Shown piece by piece: positions 36,851-48,290 of a DNA stretch of 64,000 nucleotides; position 1 is the first letter of the stretch, and each line of letters opens with the position of its first letter. A model generated the notes under the pieces. The model had not been told where the DNA came from. It did not search any database and saw only the letters and a list, made by a program, of their open reading frames with translations. This DNA comes from Campylorhamphus procurvoides (lineage: Eukaryota; Chordata; Aves; Passeriformes; Dendrocolaptidae), in the NCBI GenBank assembly GCA_013396655.1, contig WBMV01007391.1, forward strand, positions 561,017 to 625,016. Reading direction: 5' to 3'. A program made the position numbers and the translations under genes.

Positions 36851-37729
36851 TTACTGAAATAAAAAATTTGAATTTTGTATGTTTTTATAATAAATCACAG
36901 TTTTGCCTTAAGTGTTTATTCTCTCTTTAAATATTCAAGACAAAGAATGCTTACTCTTGATACTCCTATGACCTAATTCAGAATATTTTACTTTAAAAGA
37001 AGTCTGATTGATATTTCTCTCCTTTATATATATACATATGACTGTGCTGTTTTGTGATGAAGATAACTGAATATGAGCCAATGCACCAGAAAACTGGAAC
37101 CCAATGTAGCAAGGCAGATATTATCACAGACTTCAGTTTTCACTGTGCTTATTGCACAGTAAATAGGGAGTAAATGAGCAATGCAACTTAACTTCTTTAT
37201 GTAGGTGCTGTCATAAAGAATGCTAGACTTCCAAGAAGATACAGCCGGGCATGGGAATAAAGGAAGCAGAAGAGATGACTAAGCAAAATTTTAGCTAGTA
37301 AACAATAGAGAGCAACAGCTAAAGAAAGGGAGATAAGAAAATAAATGCAGTAAGAACTTGGGTAGATTTTTGACAAGAAAAGGATTAAAGGCTGAGAGGG
37401 GAAAATCCTAGTACCATGGAACAGAAGACACTACACCATCATGGAAAAACTGCATTCTAGCTAGAGAAGGGCTTTACTCGCTGGAATTGAGCAGGAGTAT
37501 TATTTTGAATACAGGGGGGCTTGTCCCTTGTTGTCCAAAAGAACCTATTTTTCAGTTGGTGAGAATGCAGCAGATGATCTAGTTAGTGAGCAGGATGCAA
37601 GGAAGGAAATATTCATATAAAATGAATCCAATGTATTTGAAAAACAACAGAATGCAAATCAAGGCATCATAAATTATAGAGGGAGAGAGTGAAAGTTACT
37701 CCAGGGGTTTTATCCCCTTCCCCCCACAG
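36851..37729. other. Unique AT-rich non-coding DNA, no gene seen
   Basis: No feature can be supported. The right end provides the polypyrimidine tract for the exon candidate at 37730. Confidence 0.55.
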
Positions 37730-37890
37730 GATACAAGCTATTTCCTTTGAGTTTGCAATAGTAATTTCAGAATGCTACTCCTGGCACTGTCTGAGTCACA
37801 TGTATTTTCAGCACTTGGCAAGAAGACATTTAGAAGATAGAGGTTGTTCTTTTACTTGGGAAAGGAAATTTGACTTCTTGCACTGTGACA
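37730..37890 (+). other. Candidate 161-nt exon with one open frame (unproven)
   Basis: A strong acceptor (ttatccccttccccccacag, AG at 37728-37729) is followed by 161 nt ending at ACA|GTAAGT (donor GT at 37891-37892). One frame is open throughout: one base, 53 codons, one base (start phase 2, end phase 1). The predicted segment has several Cys, His and Trp residues (e.g. ECYSWHCLSH near its start). It is not low-complexity, but I do not recognise it. The frame closes at TAA within the donor if unspliced. Pairing could be coincidental. There is no partner exon I can link to it, and other strong donors in the window lie on either strand. Confidence 0.22.
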
Positions 37891-40800
37891 GTAAGTAATG
37901 CGTTTCTCCACTGATGTCACTGTTGCACAGCCAACAGTAAATTTGGCATTTCCTAATTTTTTGCTCCTTGACTTTACAACCTAAATAACTTTCTTCTGTT
38001 CACTGAGTAATTGTCCACATGGAGTCCCTTTTTATTGTGTGCCTGTTCATGGCTAGTTCAGGCACAAGGAGCACGTACAGTCCAAGAATGGACTACATGT
38101 GCATAACACATTTCAAAGAAGTACAGTTCCTGAGAGGTAAATAACTCCTTACTAGAGTGAGAGTGCAATACTGAGCAATTTGAGAGGGAATTGCCTGATC
38201 ACTACTAATGCAAATTACTGATCTTTCATAACTTGCAGTGGATAGACAGAGTTCTTATTTCTCAACAAATGTTCACAACTAAGTAATTCTACAAAGAAAT
38301 TTGAGACAATTAATAATTTGATAGAACTGTAAAGTTTTGTCGCTTTGTAAAGTACATTGCAGAATTAATTTCCAACAGTGCACACCAGTGCATATTTCCC
38401 AAATAAGTATATCTTATGCTATATAGAAATGTTAAATGGTGTGACCAACAGTAATGGGAAAGGGAAAGGCTATAGCTTTAATTTATAAAAGCAGTTATAG
38501 GACATAGGAATAACCATTGTGGATTAGATGAAAGCCCCAGTAACAATGACCAGTAGCAGATGTTACAGGAATAAAAGAAAGAGATGGCAACCCCTCCTTT
38601 TCTGTGCAATCAGACACTGTAAGTCTATACCACCAGACTTTCCCGCGGAGAGGCACATATGTAAGAAGGTAACAACTGGCCAATATATTACCTGTTTATT
38701 TAAAGAATTATGTTTTTCAGAATTCTGTTTCATGCTGTAAAGGATTGCAGCCTTTTGACAGAAGACAAAAAGAAATTTTATATATCACTCATATTTGTTG
38801 AGCAAAGAATATGATCTTCAGAGAAGTTATGACATGCTAAATGCCAAGATCAAGCAAAAAACTCAAAGTATAAATCTGATTTTATTCCTATTATATCTGA
38901 TGGAACTGATGAGATTGCTGTGTGTCTGTCATCTTTCAGTGTCAGGGTATGAAACTCAGAGACCAAGATAGATAACTGATCCTTATTGAATTGGCAAATT
39001 GTAGCTTTGATTTTTATTTTTATCTAATATTAAAGGGAAAAGGAAAACTGAATTCAAGAAAGATAAACCACTTTAATTTTGTGTATTTTTAATTCCTGAG
39101 CGATGTAATTTCTTTCTTGTGGGAAGCGACACTCATGATAGTTATATTTGGGCATAAGAAATATGTTTTTAGTAGTTTATGTATTTACGATCTTGCTTTG
39201 TCAGTAGCTATTATTTTGAAGAATTGTTAAACTTAAATGAATTCAGATTGATTGTTTTACTTTCAAGTAGTGACAAATGGCTGCCAATATGCAGTATCAC
39301 AAATCTTGGGAACTCAAATATGTACCTGTCAGATGTAAATGAGAAAAAGGGAGGAATCAAAATCATGGCTAAACTGTGTCTGGTTTGGATCTTGTTGATC
39401 ATTTAAAGATCTGATTAAGAGAATCTGAGCCTGCAGGTTTGTTTATAGGAAGCTATTCTAAAAATTGTAATGGGAAAGTCAGAACCTCAAACGATGGTGA
39501 AGTTGCTTGAATTCATTGTAATACGTGGGCGCCAACTTAGAGACAATATCAGGTCTTGTGTAGAAGTGGTACAGCAAAGTGAGTTGGTGTTCATGTCTTT
39601 CAGATTGTGTGCCTCCCTAGATGCGAAAGGGTTAAGCATTAGTTAGTGATGCATGTGAAAATATATGGGTGAAGTAGGAAAAAAATTCTCTTCTAGCTTG
39701 AGCCACTCCATCTGTTCCCTTAATTCAGTGGAAGACCTTGATTGGACCCTGGGATCTGCTAGTCACACACTTCATACAGCTTCTCTCTGTAAATTAAGTT
39801 GTTGGCCTGTGTTACTGAGGGTTTAAGAAGGTGAGTGATGACCTTGGTTTGAGTATGTTTGTATAGAAACATGTCACTGTAGGGTGATGTCTTTCCTCCA
39901 GGGACATAGGGCCCAATACTAACCATTTGTTAAGAAAATACCAAAGCTCAACATATCCAGTGTATGAAAGGATCCAACACTTGCCAAGCGTAACTTTCAC
40001 TCATCTTTGAAACATCAATGTACAATGCATTTTAAAGGTTATTTTTAGCACTTGTCTTTTAAACTGTTTCCCATCTGATGTTAACATCTTGCAACTTTCA
40101 AACTATTATGAGTTATTTTTATTATTAAAATGGGAAATCTCTTTAATATAGTGTAGTATGGCAATATGTTTAAGATATATTTTTAAAAGAAGACTTAAAA
40201 TAATATTTATTCTCAAGAATCAGGGCACATAATTCCAGAGAAACCCCACAATGCTTTCAAGTTCTGTGTTTCTTTATATAGCAAAGATTAAAAGTAAAAT
40301 TTTAATGACAATACAGTCCTCCTTTATTCTATTTCTCCTGCAGTATTTTCCCAGCAGTGGTCTATGTTCCTCAGTTCTGACGTGTGTATATTTTTCTTTG
40401 GAGAATTGGTTGTGGTTATGCAGTTGCCGGAGAAGGGTCTGTTATTAAATGGCAGGAGTTCTCCTGCAGCATTTATTTTGAAATAGTAGGGTAAGGCATT
40501 CAGTCATATCAATAGTTTTCTTTAATTTGTGAAGCTCATGAGAAAACATGAAGAGATAAATTCAGATTAGAACCACATTTTTTAAGCCAGGTAGTCTTAA
40601 AACTGAATTCCTAACTGTGGATTTAGATTTGAACTTCAGTCATCTGAGTCTGAAAATGCTGGCCTTGTTTAATATTCCTACTGAAAATTGATTAATGTAT
40701 AGTCAGGATGTTTTTCCATACAGCCAGCCTATAAATGTTACCTTTCTAAAGTTCAGCCCATACTTACTTGGTATATCTTTAAATAATTTATCTTCCTTCC

Positions 40801-40929
40801 TTACACTTTCTAAATATTTCAGTCTATTTTAGTTTGTGAAACAGTTGTGAAATTGATGATTCAGTGTTAGAGCTACTCCATGGGTATGAGGGGTAGCTGA
40901 AGCAAGGGACAGCCTTTGTTTAAGCAGAA
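37891..40929. other. Unique AT-rich non-coding DNA, no gene seen
   Basis: No gene, RNA or named repeat is recognised. Frames of 62-75 codons at 38495-39406 occur on both strands over the same bases and are chance. Confidence 0.55.
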
Positions 40930-41010
40930 AAGGATGAAATTTTAGCCCCAGCAGAGTCAATGGGAGCTTTGCCGCTGGATTCCACATGGCCTGGATTTTA
41001 CCCAGGTATC
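40930..41010. repeat. Ancient amniote interspersed-repeat fragment (putative)
   Basis: Blocks agcccca, cagagtcaatgggagcttt, gccgctggattcc and cctggattttacccagg resemble the same old repeat type as at 11262 ('gtcaatgggagttttgcc ... attgactcc' arrangement). The name is unknown to me. Confidence 0.45.
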
Positions 41011-44000
41011 CACCTTTGGTCTTAAATGATGTAAATCAAACATGACTGCACTAAAGACTGTAAGGATGCGAAATGCAAGACTGCTATGTGAAGGGAAATA
41101 AGGCCAAAACTAGTCAGAAAAACTATGAAAAGCTGGCCAAAGAAATTATTGGAGAGTGTATTTTAACATTTTCTCCCCAGCAAAATTTTTTTCTAAAAAT
41201 GTGTTTCAGGAAAGACTATCAACCACCATGCAGAAACATTCCTAATGGATGCTGTAGAAAATAAATTACAAGAATGCTGTGTATGTGGAGTTTTCAGTCT
41301 CACACAATAAAAGGCTAAAGAAGTTAGGTAAAAGTGCTCGTGAACCATTTTTAAATGCCTCCTTTCCTCCACATGTCAACAAACTTTTTGCCATACCTGA
41401 ACTTTTATAAATATCCATGTGCTGCTAATTCCAACATAAACAGAAAGCCACCAACATATTTTAGTTGGTCTTCTATTGCAATCATGCCCTTTAATTTCAT
41501 CTATTTAAAGAACTCTATTAGTTAGGAATGAGAATGTAAAACATGCACTCAAGCTCTTTAGCTGAAAATAATCTTAATTTTTAATCAGTTTTGGATTTTT
41601 TTTTGAAAGTTGTCATTCCATTTCTTTTCACAGAAGTCAAAGCATAAGAAATGTATTTGAGTAGAAGAGCAGGAAATAAAGGTCATTTTCTTCAAGAAAA
41701 AACGGGCTATATTTGAGCCAGCCCTGAAAAACAAAATAAAGAGCTGGACAGATATCTGGAAAAAAATGTTCTGAATGCTTTCTGGGTGAGAAAACACTTT
41801 TAATGCAATAAATTAATAAACTCTTAAATAAACAGAATAAAATATTAAGTGTATTTTGTTTTATACCTAGCACAAAGATGGAAATAACAAACTCTTTTAA
41901 CAACAGGCAGGATATTATTCCAAAAATAACTTCAAGAGATGCAAAAGCCTGTGTAGTTAGAGGGACACAGATAAATAACCTTTGGTGCAGGCAAAACACT
42001 CTGCAGGACTTGGGTGAAAACCACCTCTACCCGCTTCCTTCGAGAACACAACTCCACTTTGTGACAGCTATCAGACTCTAATGGAAAGAAACCAATCCTT
42101 TAAAAACTTCTTAAGAGAAGAGAGATCTCCAACTTCTAGTTTTTCCACAAGGAACAGAAGGGAACATTAGAGAGTCCTGTGAAATCAAGAGTAATGTCAG
42201 CCAAACTCCAGAGGTGTATGATGGGGCTGGTTATCAGCTTGATTTTAGTTTCAATTAGCATGGTGAGCTGTGAGTTGCAGCAGTTGATAAGGTGGACTCT
42301 TGTGAGGAAGGTTTGCTTCAAAGCAGACAAGTGGGTGGGTGAGGTGGCTACCTCTGAAACTGACTCAGCTTGAGTCATCAAAACTGTGGAATGGGGATCA
42401 TTCTCTATTGAGATGGTCAGAGCTCAGATTTCAGCATCCCTCTCTCTCCTACCTACTGTGGGCTATTTTTCTTTAGCAAAAAAGTTTTGTGGGCTTTTCT
42501 TCCTCATTGAGAATAAAAATACAGAAGTCTCCCAAAAACTAGTAAGCTCCTGACCCTTTGGGCTAGCAACAAATGCCATAACACAGCTAAAAACTGAAAG
42601 CATCAGATTCTGAAGATGTGGTGGATCTGCAAACACTTCAGACTTTTCTTGTGATGAAAACTCCTCATTTACCAGGGACTCCCCAGGTACCCAGTCACCA
42701 TCCCTACCTACAGAAGGAAGGTAGTTCCCCACCTGACATCAATCCAATTGCCACACAGATGAAGCGTCTTTATGTGACAGTTGAACAGCTGCTCCTTCTC
42801 CTTCTCTATTTCTTGCCCTGTTTCCTGTCATTGCCTTTTTCTGTCGGGTCTGAAGAAAAATGAATTTCTACTAGGTTAAATATAGAATAATGGAGAACTA
42901 CTTAAATTTATTTCCCTTTACCTCTATCTCCCTAAGAACTCTGGTAAAGAACACTGTGAATGAGGCAAATGGGACAATAGGCTCTACAAAGCAGCATTTT
43001 GAAAAGAGAGGATAATATAAAAGGTCAGAATTATTTTCCTCCTATTTTTTCTTTCTTATGACTGTGTGGATTTGGCATACTTGTAAGAGACTTTTAACAA
43101 CTTGTTGGCTCATTTTAACAAACAATAGCTCCCTTTCCTTAGGGCCTGTTACTGTGTGCTCCCAGACAGAGGAGAGGTGCATGGGCTTAACAAACGCTGT
43201 TTATATGTGACGCTTTAAGTGAATTTACAAGCCTGTTTCAATACTTCAGTGAGCTCTAGTCTGTAAGAACTCCTTGTGTGGCTTATCATCCACTTGTCAG
43301 ATACGTGTGGTTTCAAATTGATTGATGCAAATCTGAGAAAATATTGGCTTCATCTGTATGTTTATATCTATAGGGTTTTACAACTCCTTCTCTCGAAAAC
43401 CTGGCAGTAAAGCAAAGCTTCTAAACTTCAATTTATTGTTATATTCATCACTTGTTTGGTAACTTGGAGGAATAATTTTTTTGCCTTGTTTAGTACCAGC
43501 ATCCATAGATGTTGTATATTTCCATAACCACAAGATCTGAGCAACCAGAGCAAAAAAGCAGTGGCAGGAAGGATATATTAAAGATCTTCTTATATTGTGT
43601 TTATAAAGGTTAACTGTAGAGGAACAAAAAAAAAAATTAGTTACACCCTGAACATTTCAGATTTTCTTTTTAAAATGTATTTGGGAATAAAATGGTATAC
43701 ATATGTTTACTGCATCCTTTAACCTTTTTTTTTGGTTCTTTAAGTAACATACAATATATGCAATTCTGTCACCTTCTATATTCTCCCTAGAATTATTTGT
43801 TCTGGTAAAGAATAAAAAGTGTATGATTCAGTACCACTTGCAGAAAGGAAAATAAGGGTTTCAAATTTTAAACCAGATTTTATTCAAATGTATTTGTAGT
43901 TACATTTTTAAGGGAAAGTCTGCAGATGGCAGGCAATGTTCATGTGAATGTCTGTGAATATATTTCTATTTTATTAAGAGTTTAATATTGCCTCTAAATA

Positions 44001-45694
44001 TTTCAAAGCTGTAGGCAATGAATTTCTATGTCAAGTAAATGGCATTGTAAACAGAAAATAGGCTGAGCTTTCAAAGCCGGATTTGGAGACAGTTTTTTCA
44101 AAAGTTGATAATTTATTACCCTTTGCCCCATTCTAGAGATTAAAACAATATGTGAAATTTTGGCACAACTGGTGCCTGATCTTGTCTCACTATTTGCCCA
44201 AACTGGGATGTTTGGATTTGTATTCCGATGAATTTGTTCTTTAACAAGTTATCAGAATGTCTCCTGGCAGGTTATCTGAGTTTTTCCACAGTGCATTTTT
44301 TTTTTTGGTGATAATTTGTTGCCTCTGTTAAGATTCATTTAAGAAAACCCTAAGGCAGTGGAGTACCTAAACAACAGATATTTCTCTACCTCTTTTCCAT
44401 TAGAATTTTATTCAAGTTAAATTTTAGTTTTATTCCTCTTTCCCTTTCCTGTATTGTAATCCCCTGGAGAAATGCTGGCATCTCTGGATGTTAATGTGAT
44501 AATATAACCCTACAATCACATTGCTGCAAGCGGTGGGAGACAGAGCAGAAGGCAATGAGTGAGGGCTGGGGAAGAAATTGGTGTGGAGAGAGAGAAATCA
44601 GATCAACCTCCTCTGAATTTCTTTCTCTGTCTTGTGGCACTACATACAAAGACTCCCACCTCCTCTTTGAAATGAGAGAAAGAAAAAAAAAAGATAGGCT
44701 AAATCAAGCACACTGATTGCCATTACCAAACTGAAAGCAGCTCTTGGCCCTGCCCTCCATCCCTGGCACTTTGGGGTATAAATTTCAATGTTCAGTAGTT
44801 GAACCATTGTGATAATGGCAAGGAGGAGTTCACTATGGGAGGTTTTGTTGTCTGTAGAGAAAGAAACCTTGGAAATTATACACAAGACCAACATTACAGA
44901 GGTGTTGAAATTAAAAAATCTAGGGTTTGAAAATAGAAACACCAAATTTATACACTCTTATTTTTCTGCAATCTGAACTCCACAATCTTAACTCTGTTAT
45001 CGTGTGTATGCACATTAAGTTGTGACTTTTAGTTTTGCTAACTCACGAACTGAAAAAAAATGAGCAAATCACATTTTTATCATAGTGGGGAGTTGCAGGC
45101 ATATAAACAAGGAACTTTCCAGGACAGAAACTCTTATGCTAAATTTGAAGAATGATCTCTTCACTTTAGATATTTTTCGATATGTAACTTTAGATCTAAT
45201 TTGAAGACCAATTTTCTTCTGAAGTCCCCTGTAAGGGTCATCGAGATTTTAGAGCTTGAGAAAAAAATGTGTAAAACAATCAGAAACTGAGTCAGTAGTA
45301 GTTTAAGTCTGTTAATGCTTTCCAAACTCAAAAAGTAGTAATTTCAGCCATCTGACTTCTGTAATTATGGCAGAGTGATACATTTATAAAGCACAACTGA
45401 AATTATCACAATACTTTCCAATAATTCTGAAATAACAATTGAAAATATTTTTCTACTGCATGACGTTACATAATGATCTTGGGAGAAAACATGAAGATAA
45501 GTAAGAGAAATTAATGTAGTGCAGTGAGAAATCACTTGTTTCCTATTCATCTTACAGAAAATTGTACTGAAATTGTAGGGGGTTTAATGACCAGTATGAA
45601 ATTTTGTTTACTTGCTTTTAATTCAACACTTTCTTAGTTGAAATTGATAGCTCTTGAACAGTATCGGTGAGTAGTAGTTTATTTGGGGGGTTTC
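41011..45694. other. Unique AT-rich non-coding DNA, no gene seen
   Basis: No gene is supported. The 120-codon minus-strand frame at 41637-41999 is Phe/Leu/Ile-rich as expected from AT-rich DNA and lacks a domain. Other frames (42136-42863) overlap each other on both strands. A GC-richer purine stretch lies at 44525-44600. Confidence 0.55.
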
Positions 45695-45713
45695 TATTGC
45701 CACCTAGTGGCTA
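45695..45713 (-). promoter_or_regulatory. CTCF-binding motif (good match)
   Basis: Read on the minus strand the 19-mer TAGCCACTAGGTGGCAATA follows the known CTCF motif TGGCCACYAGRKGGCRSYR, with mismatches only at positions 2 and 17. It sits in a GC-richer patch (about 45684-45800) inside AT-rich DNA, as many real sites do. CTCF binds such sites to shape chromatin loops and insulate domains. Binding is inferred, not shown. Confidence 0.5.
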
Positions 45714-45983
45714 CCACCCTCCTCCCCTCTTCCCTGTGCACTAGCTAGGGTCCCTAAAAAGTTCTCGGTTGTCTGGAGCAAATGGGTTTGCTAGCTGACG
45801 AGACAGTGGTGCAATTCTTTAAACTTTTTAGACATATCAGAAAGAAAGGTGAATTTAAATTTCCTCATTATATTAACTAAACCCAAATTTTTTGAATAAA
45901 TAAAATATCCCCCAGCTGACACACATTAAGAATCCATGCAGTATTAAGAACCATACAATAACTTAGTAAGGAACATTACTTTG

Positions 45984-46019
45984 AACAAGAGAAGCATATA
46001 CAAATATGCTTTTCTTGTT
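45984..46019 (+). repeat. 16-bp inverted repeat (hairpin) with 4-nt loop
   Basis: The left arm aacaagagaagcatat (45984-45999) and right arm atatgcttttcttgtt (46004-46019) pair at 15 of 16 positions around acaa. The single mismatch would be a G-U wobble in a plus-strand transcript, so RNA from that strand would fold perfectly. It is too short for a standard microRNA precursor unless the stem extends irregularly. Confidence 0.85.
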
Positions 46020-47162
46020 GTTGTTGTATGAAACAGACGATATAGATTTGATGTTATTCTGTCTTGACTGAGTTTTAATCTTCTAAATTTCCCTGATTTC
46101 TGTTGAATTGATAAATTTTTATTTCTGCAGGAAAACCCGCTTTTAGTCTTATAAAAAGAGTGAGAAGTTCATGTTGGTCTAGACACGGTATGCTGAGGTA
46201 AACTGCAAGAAATATGAATTCTTTAGTTTTTCTTGATAATAGTAAATATAAAAAATTTTTGTATCTTTCACCCTTGTATTCTGAGAGTTAAAACAGAAAT
46301 GAGTAAGAGTCTCAATATCTCATACTCGTGCCACTATAAAGTCTGGGGTTTTACTGAAGCCAGTGGAGGTACTTATGTCTTTGGAGGTAAGACTTGCTGT
46401 AAATTAAATTAGAATGAAACTCACAAAACTGAATAATGGCCAGAAGCTTTTCATTGTACGTGGTCTCATGTGGATAGTACAGTATTGTAATGTAGATTAT
46501 AATACATAACACCTGTATGTAAGAGCTCCTTGTATTGGAGATTTATTTCTCCATGAGACAGTTTTTCCTTTTGTATTAAAAATTTTCCTCCATAAAATTT
46601 GCCTTTTTTTTTTTTTAAATTTCAGTGTAGGCTAAAAAATATGATTTTTATTTCTCAAGAGTTCTATTTTAAGGACAAGCAAAAATTGTAAGGATTAATT
46701 TTTGCCTTCACTGCTTAAACAGAAATAGTATGTTCTGAGTGATAACCACTCCTCCTTTTAAAATAAACCACACACTTTTGTCTTGGCAGACACTCAGCTC
46801 TAGAAGACTTATCTGCTTGTAAAGTTTTCCTTTGCATACATGGTCAGTTGGTTTAAATACATTTTAAAAGTATGGAGCAAACTACAGAATGGAAAAAACT
46901 GTGAAGGTTTTGATGTATACTCTGTCTTTACTGTGTGAATACGCAGTTAACTCTCTCTTTTCTGGTGAATGATTAATTCCCCTGGATTTCTTATGTCTTT
47001 TTAGTTACAAGAATTGCCCATCTTAAACTTTGACTTCCCTCAAATGGAGGCTTTTCTGAATATTTTTAATGTACAAATTGGCTGGGAAAAGGACTGCTAT
47101 AAGCCTGTCATGGAACTCAGAGACGCTCATCAATTTTCATATTCAGGCAAAACCTGCCTTTG
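46020..47162. other. Unique AT-rich non-coding DNA, no gene seen
   Basis: No gene is supported. Weak similarity to the ancient 'gttttactgaagccagtgga' repeat type occurs near 46340-46385, followed by a donor-like GGAG|GTAAGA. Neither is strong. Confidence 0.5.
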
Positions 47163-47275
47163 TAACCTTGACCAGTTCATGTAGGCTCATATTTTCAATA
47201 CTTTTAAAACACATCGAGAGGTACTTTAAAAATGCTCTTCTGCCTCAGTTGTCCACCTATAAAATAACAGGCTCC
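47163..47275 (+). repeat. MIR-like SINE tail (putative)
   Basis: tgtaaccttgaccagttcat and, after an unrelated insertion-like stretch of about 60 nt, ctgcctcagttgtccaccta followed by taaaataa recall the 3' part of MIR/CORE-SINE elements ('tgaccttggcaagtca ... cctcagtttcctcatctgtaaaat'). The copy is very diverged. The family assignment is tentative. Confidence 0.35.
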
Positions 47276-47344
47276 ACAATAGCACTTCTATTCCGTGTCT
47301 TCTGCTTGTTTATGGAGGGTATTTAGGAAGAACAAAGCACTTAC

Positions 47345-47377
47345 CTGGCTTTTGTCTCTGCAACTCTCTCTGAAAGA
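47345..47377 (-). other. Candidate 33-nt exon with consensus donor (unproven)
   Basis: On the minus strand CCAG|GTAAGTGC (donor GT at 47344-47343) is a full-consensus 5' splice site. Upstream acceptor-like sequences end gacgtttcag (33-nt exon, open as SFREQ-like frame SFRESCRDKSQ) or cagtctttcag (25-nt exon). No further exons can be linked. Confidence 0.18.
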
Positions 47378-48159
47378 CTGAAACGTCTTGGAAGTTCAGC
47401 CTGTCCTCTCACAAGAGGATCTACCTTGGTTAAAACCAGGAGGCCCCATACTGGGTTCAGACTTTGAGTTGCTGCCCCATTTTAAGCAGTAAACTAGAAC
47501 AGGAAACCAGTGTGAGTGGTCATTCTTCAAACCGGGTGCGGTTTATTTGCACTGAAACTTCTAATTGCCAAATGAGCAATTGCAATGATTGTACCCTAAA
47601 ATATAAACATAACTGAGGGAAGAGACAGTACACTTCAGTGAGTTTATCAGGGCTATCTGCCAATCCTGCAACCATGCTTGCTTGACAGCTCCAGCAGGGG
47701 AGCTAAACTGACGTCCCTAGGAGCAGTAGAATCTCCAGCGACTCCTGAGGGAAAGTAGAGCCAGGAAGAACCATCAGTGACTTGCAATTCCAATTCTTTT
47801 ACTTAAATACAACTGATATATCTACTTAGGTATGTCTGTATATACACAAGCATTTGAATCAGGAAAAGATTGTCCACATTCCCAGTTCACAGGGAAAATT
47901 TTCAGCGTTCTCTTGCATTATTTCTTGAAGTGTTTCAAAGTTCATCGTTCTTATAGGCTTTAGTAAGAAAATCAATTTAACATTAGATTTTTGGGGTTTA
48001 CTTCTTTTATTCTCTCTAGAAACATTTTTTTTCTGTTGAATGCCCTGCCTATGTTTATGGAATAACTATCTTTAAAACACACTTTAAGTAGTTTGTTTAT
48101 ATTTTACTTCAAATTGCATCTAGGGGGTTATTTTGCTGAACAAATTTAAATTTTGTGTT
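47378..48159. other. Unique non-coding DNA, no gene seen
   Basis: A slightly GC-richer stretch (47380-47760) contains nothing recognisable. No gene is supported. Confidence 0.55.
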
Positions 48160-48290
48160 TTATCTTGGTGATTGGTTTTTTTGGGGTCGTTCTGGGTTTT
48201 TTGTGGGGTTGGTTTTGTTTTGGGTTTTGGTTTGTTTGTTTGTTTGTTTTGGGGGTTTGGAGGCGTGTGAGGTTTTGGGGTTTTTTTTGA
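48160..48290. repeat. Long T/G-rich, G-run-bearing low-complexity tract
   Basis: About 130 bp consist almost only of T and G on the plus strand. G-runs of three to five lie at 48183, 48194, 48205, 48222, 48251 and 48277, with (TTTG)n at about 48230-48250. Loops between the G-runs are long (7-13 nt or more), so any quadruplex would be non-canonical. Frames through it are low-complexity Gly/Phe/Trp artefacts on + and Pro/Lys artefacts on -. Confidence 0.85.

Noticed and set aside
41637..41999. 120-codon hydrophobic minus-strand frame resembling a membrane protein
   Set aside because: The Phe/Leu/Ile/Ser richness is what AT-rich DNA gives in any frame. There is no motif or conserved pattern.
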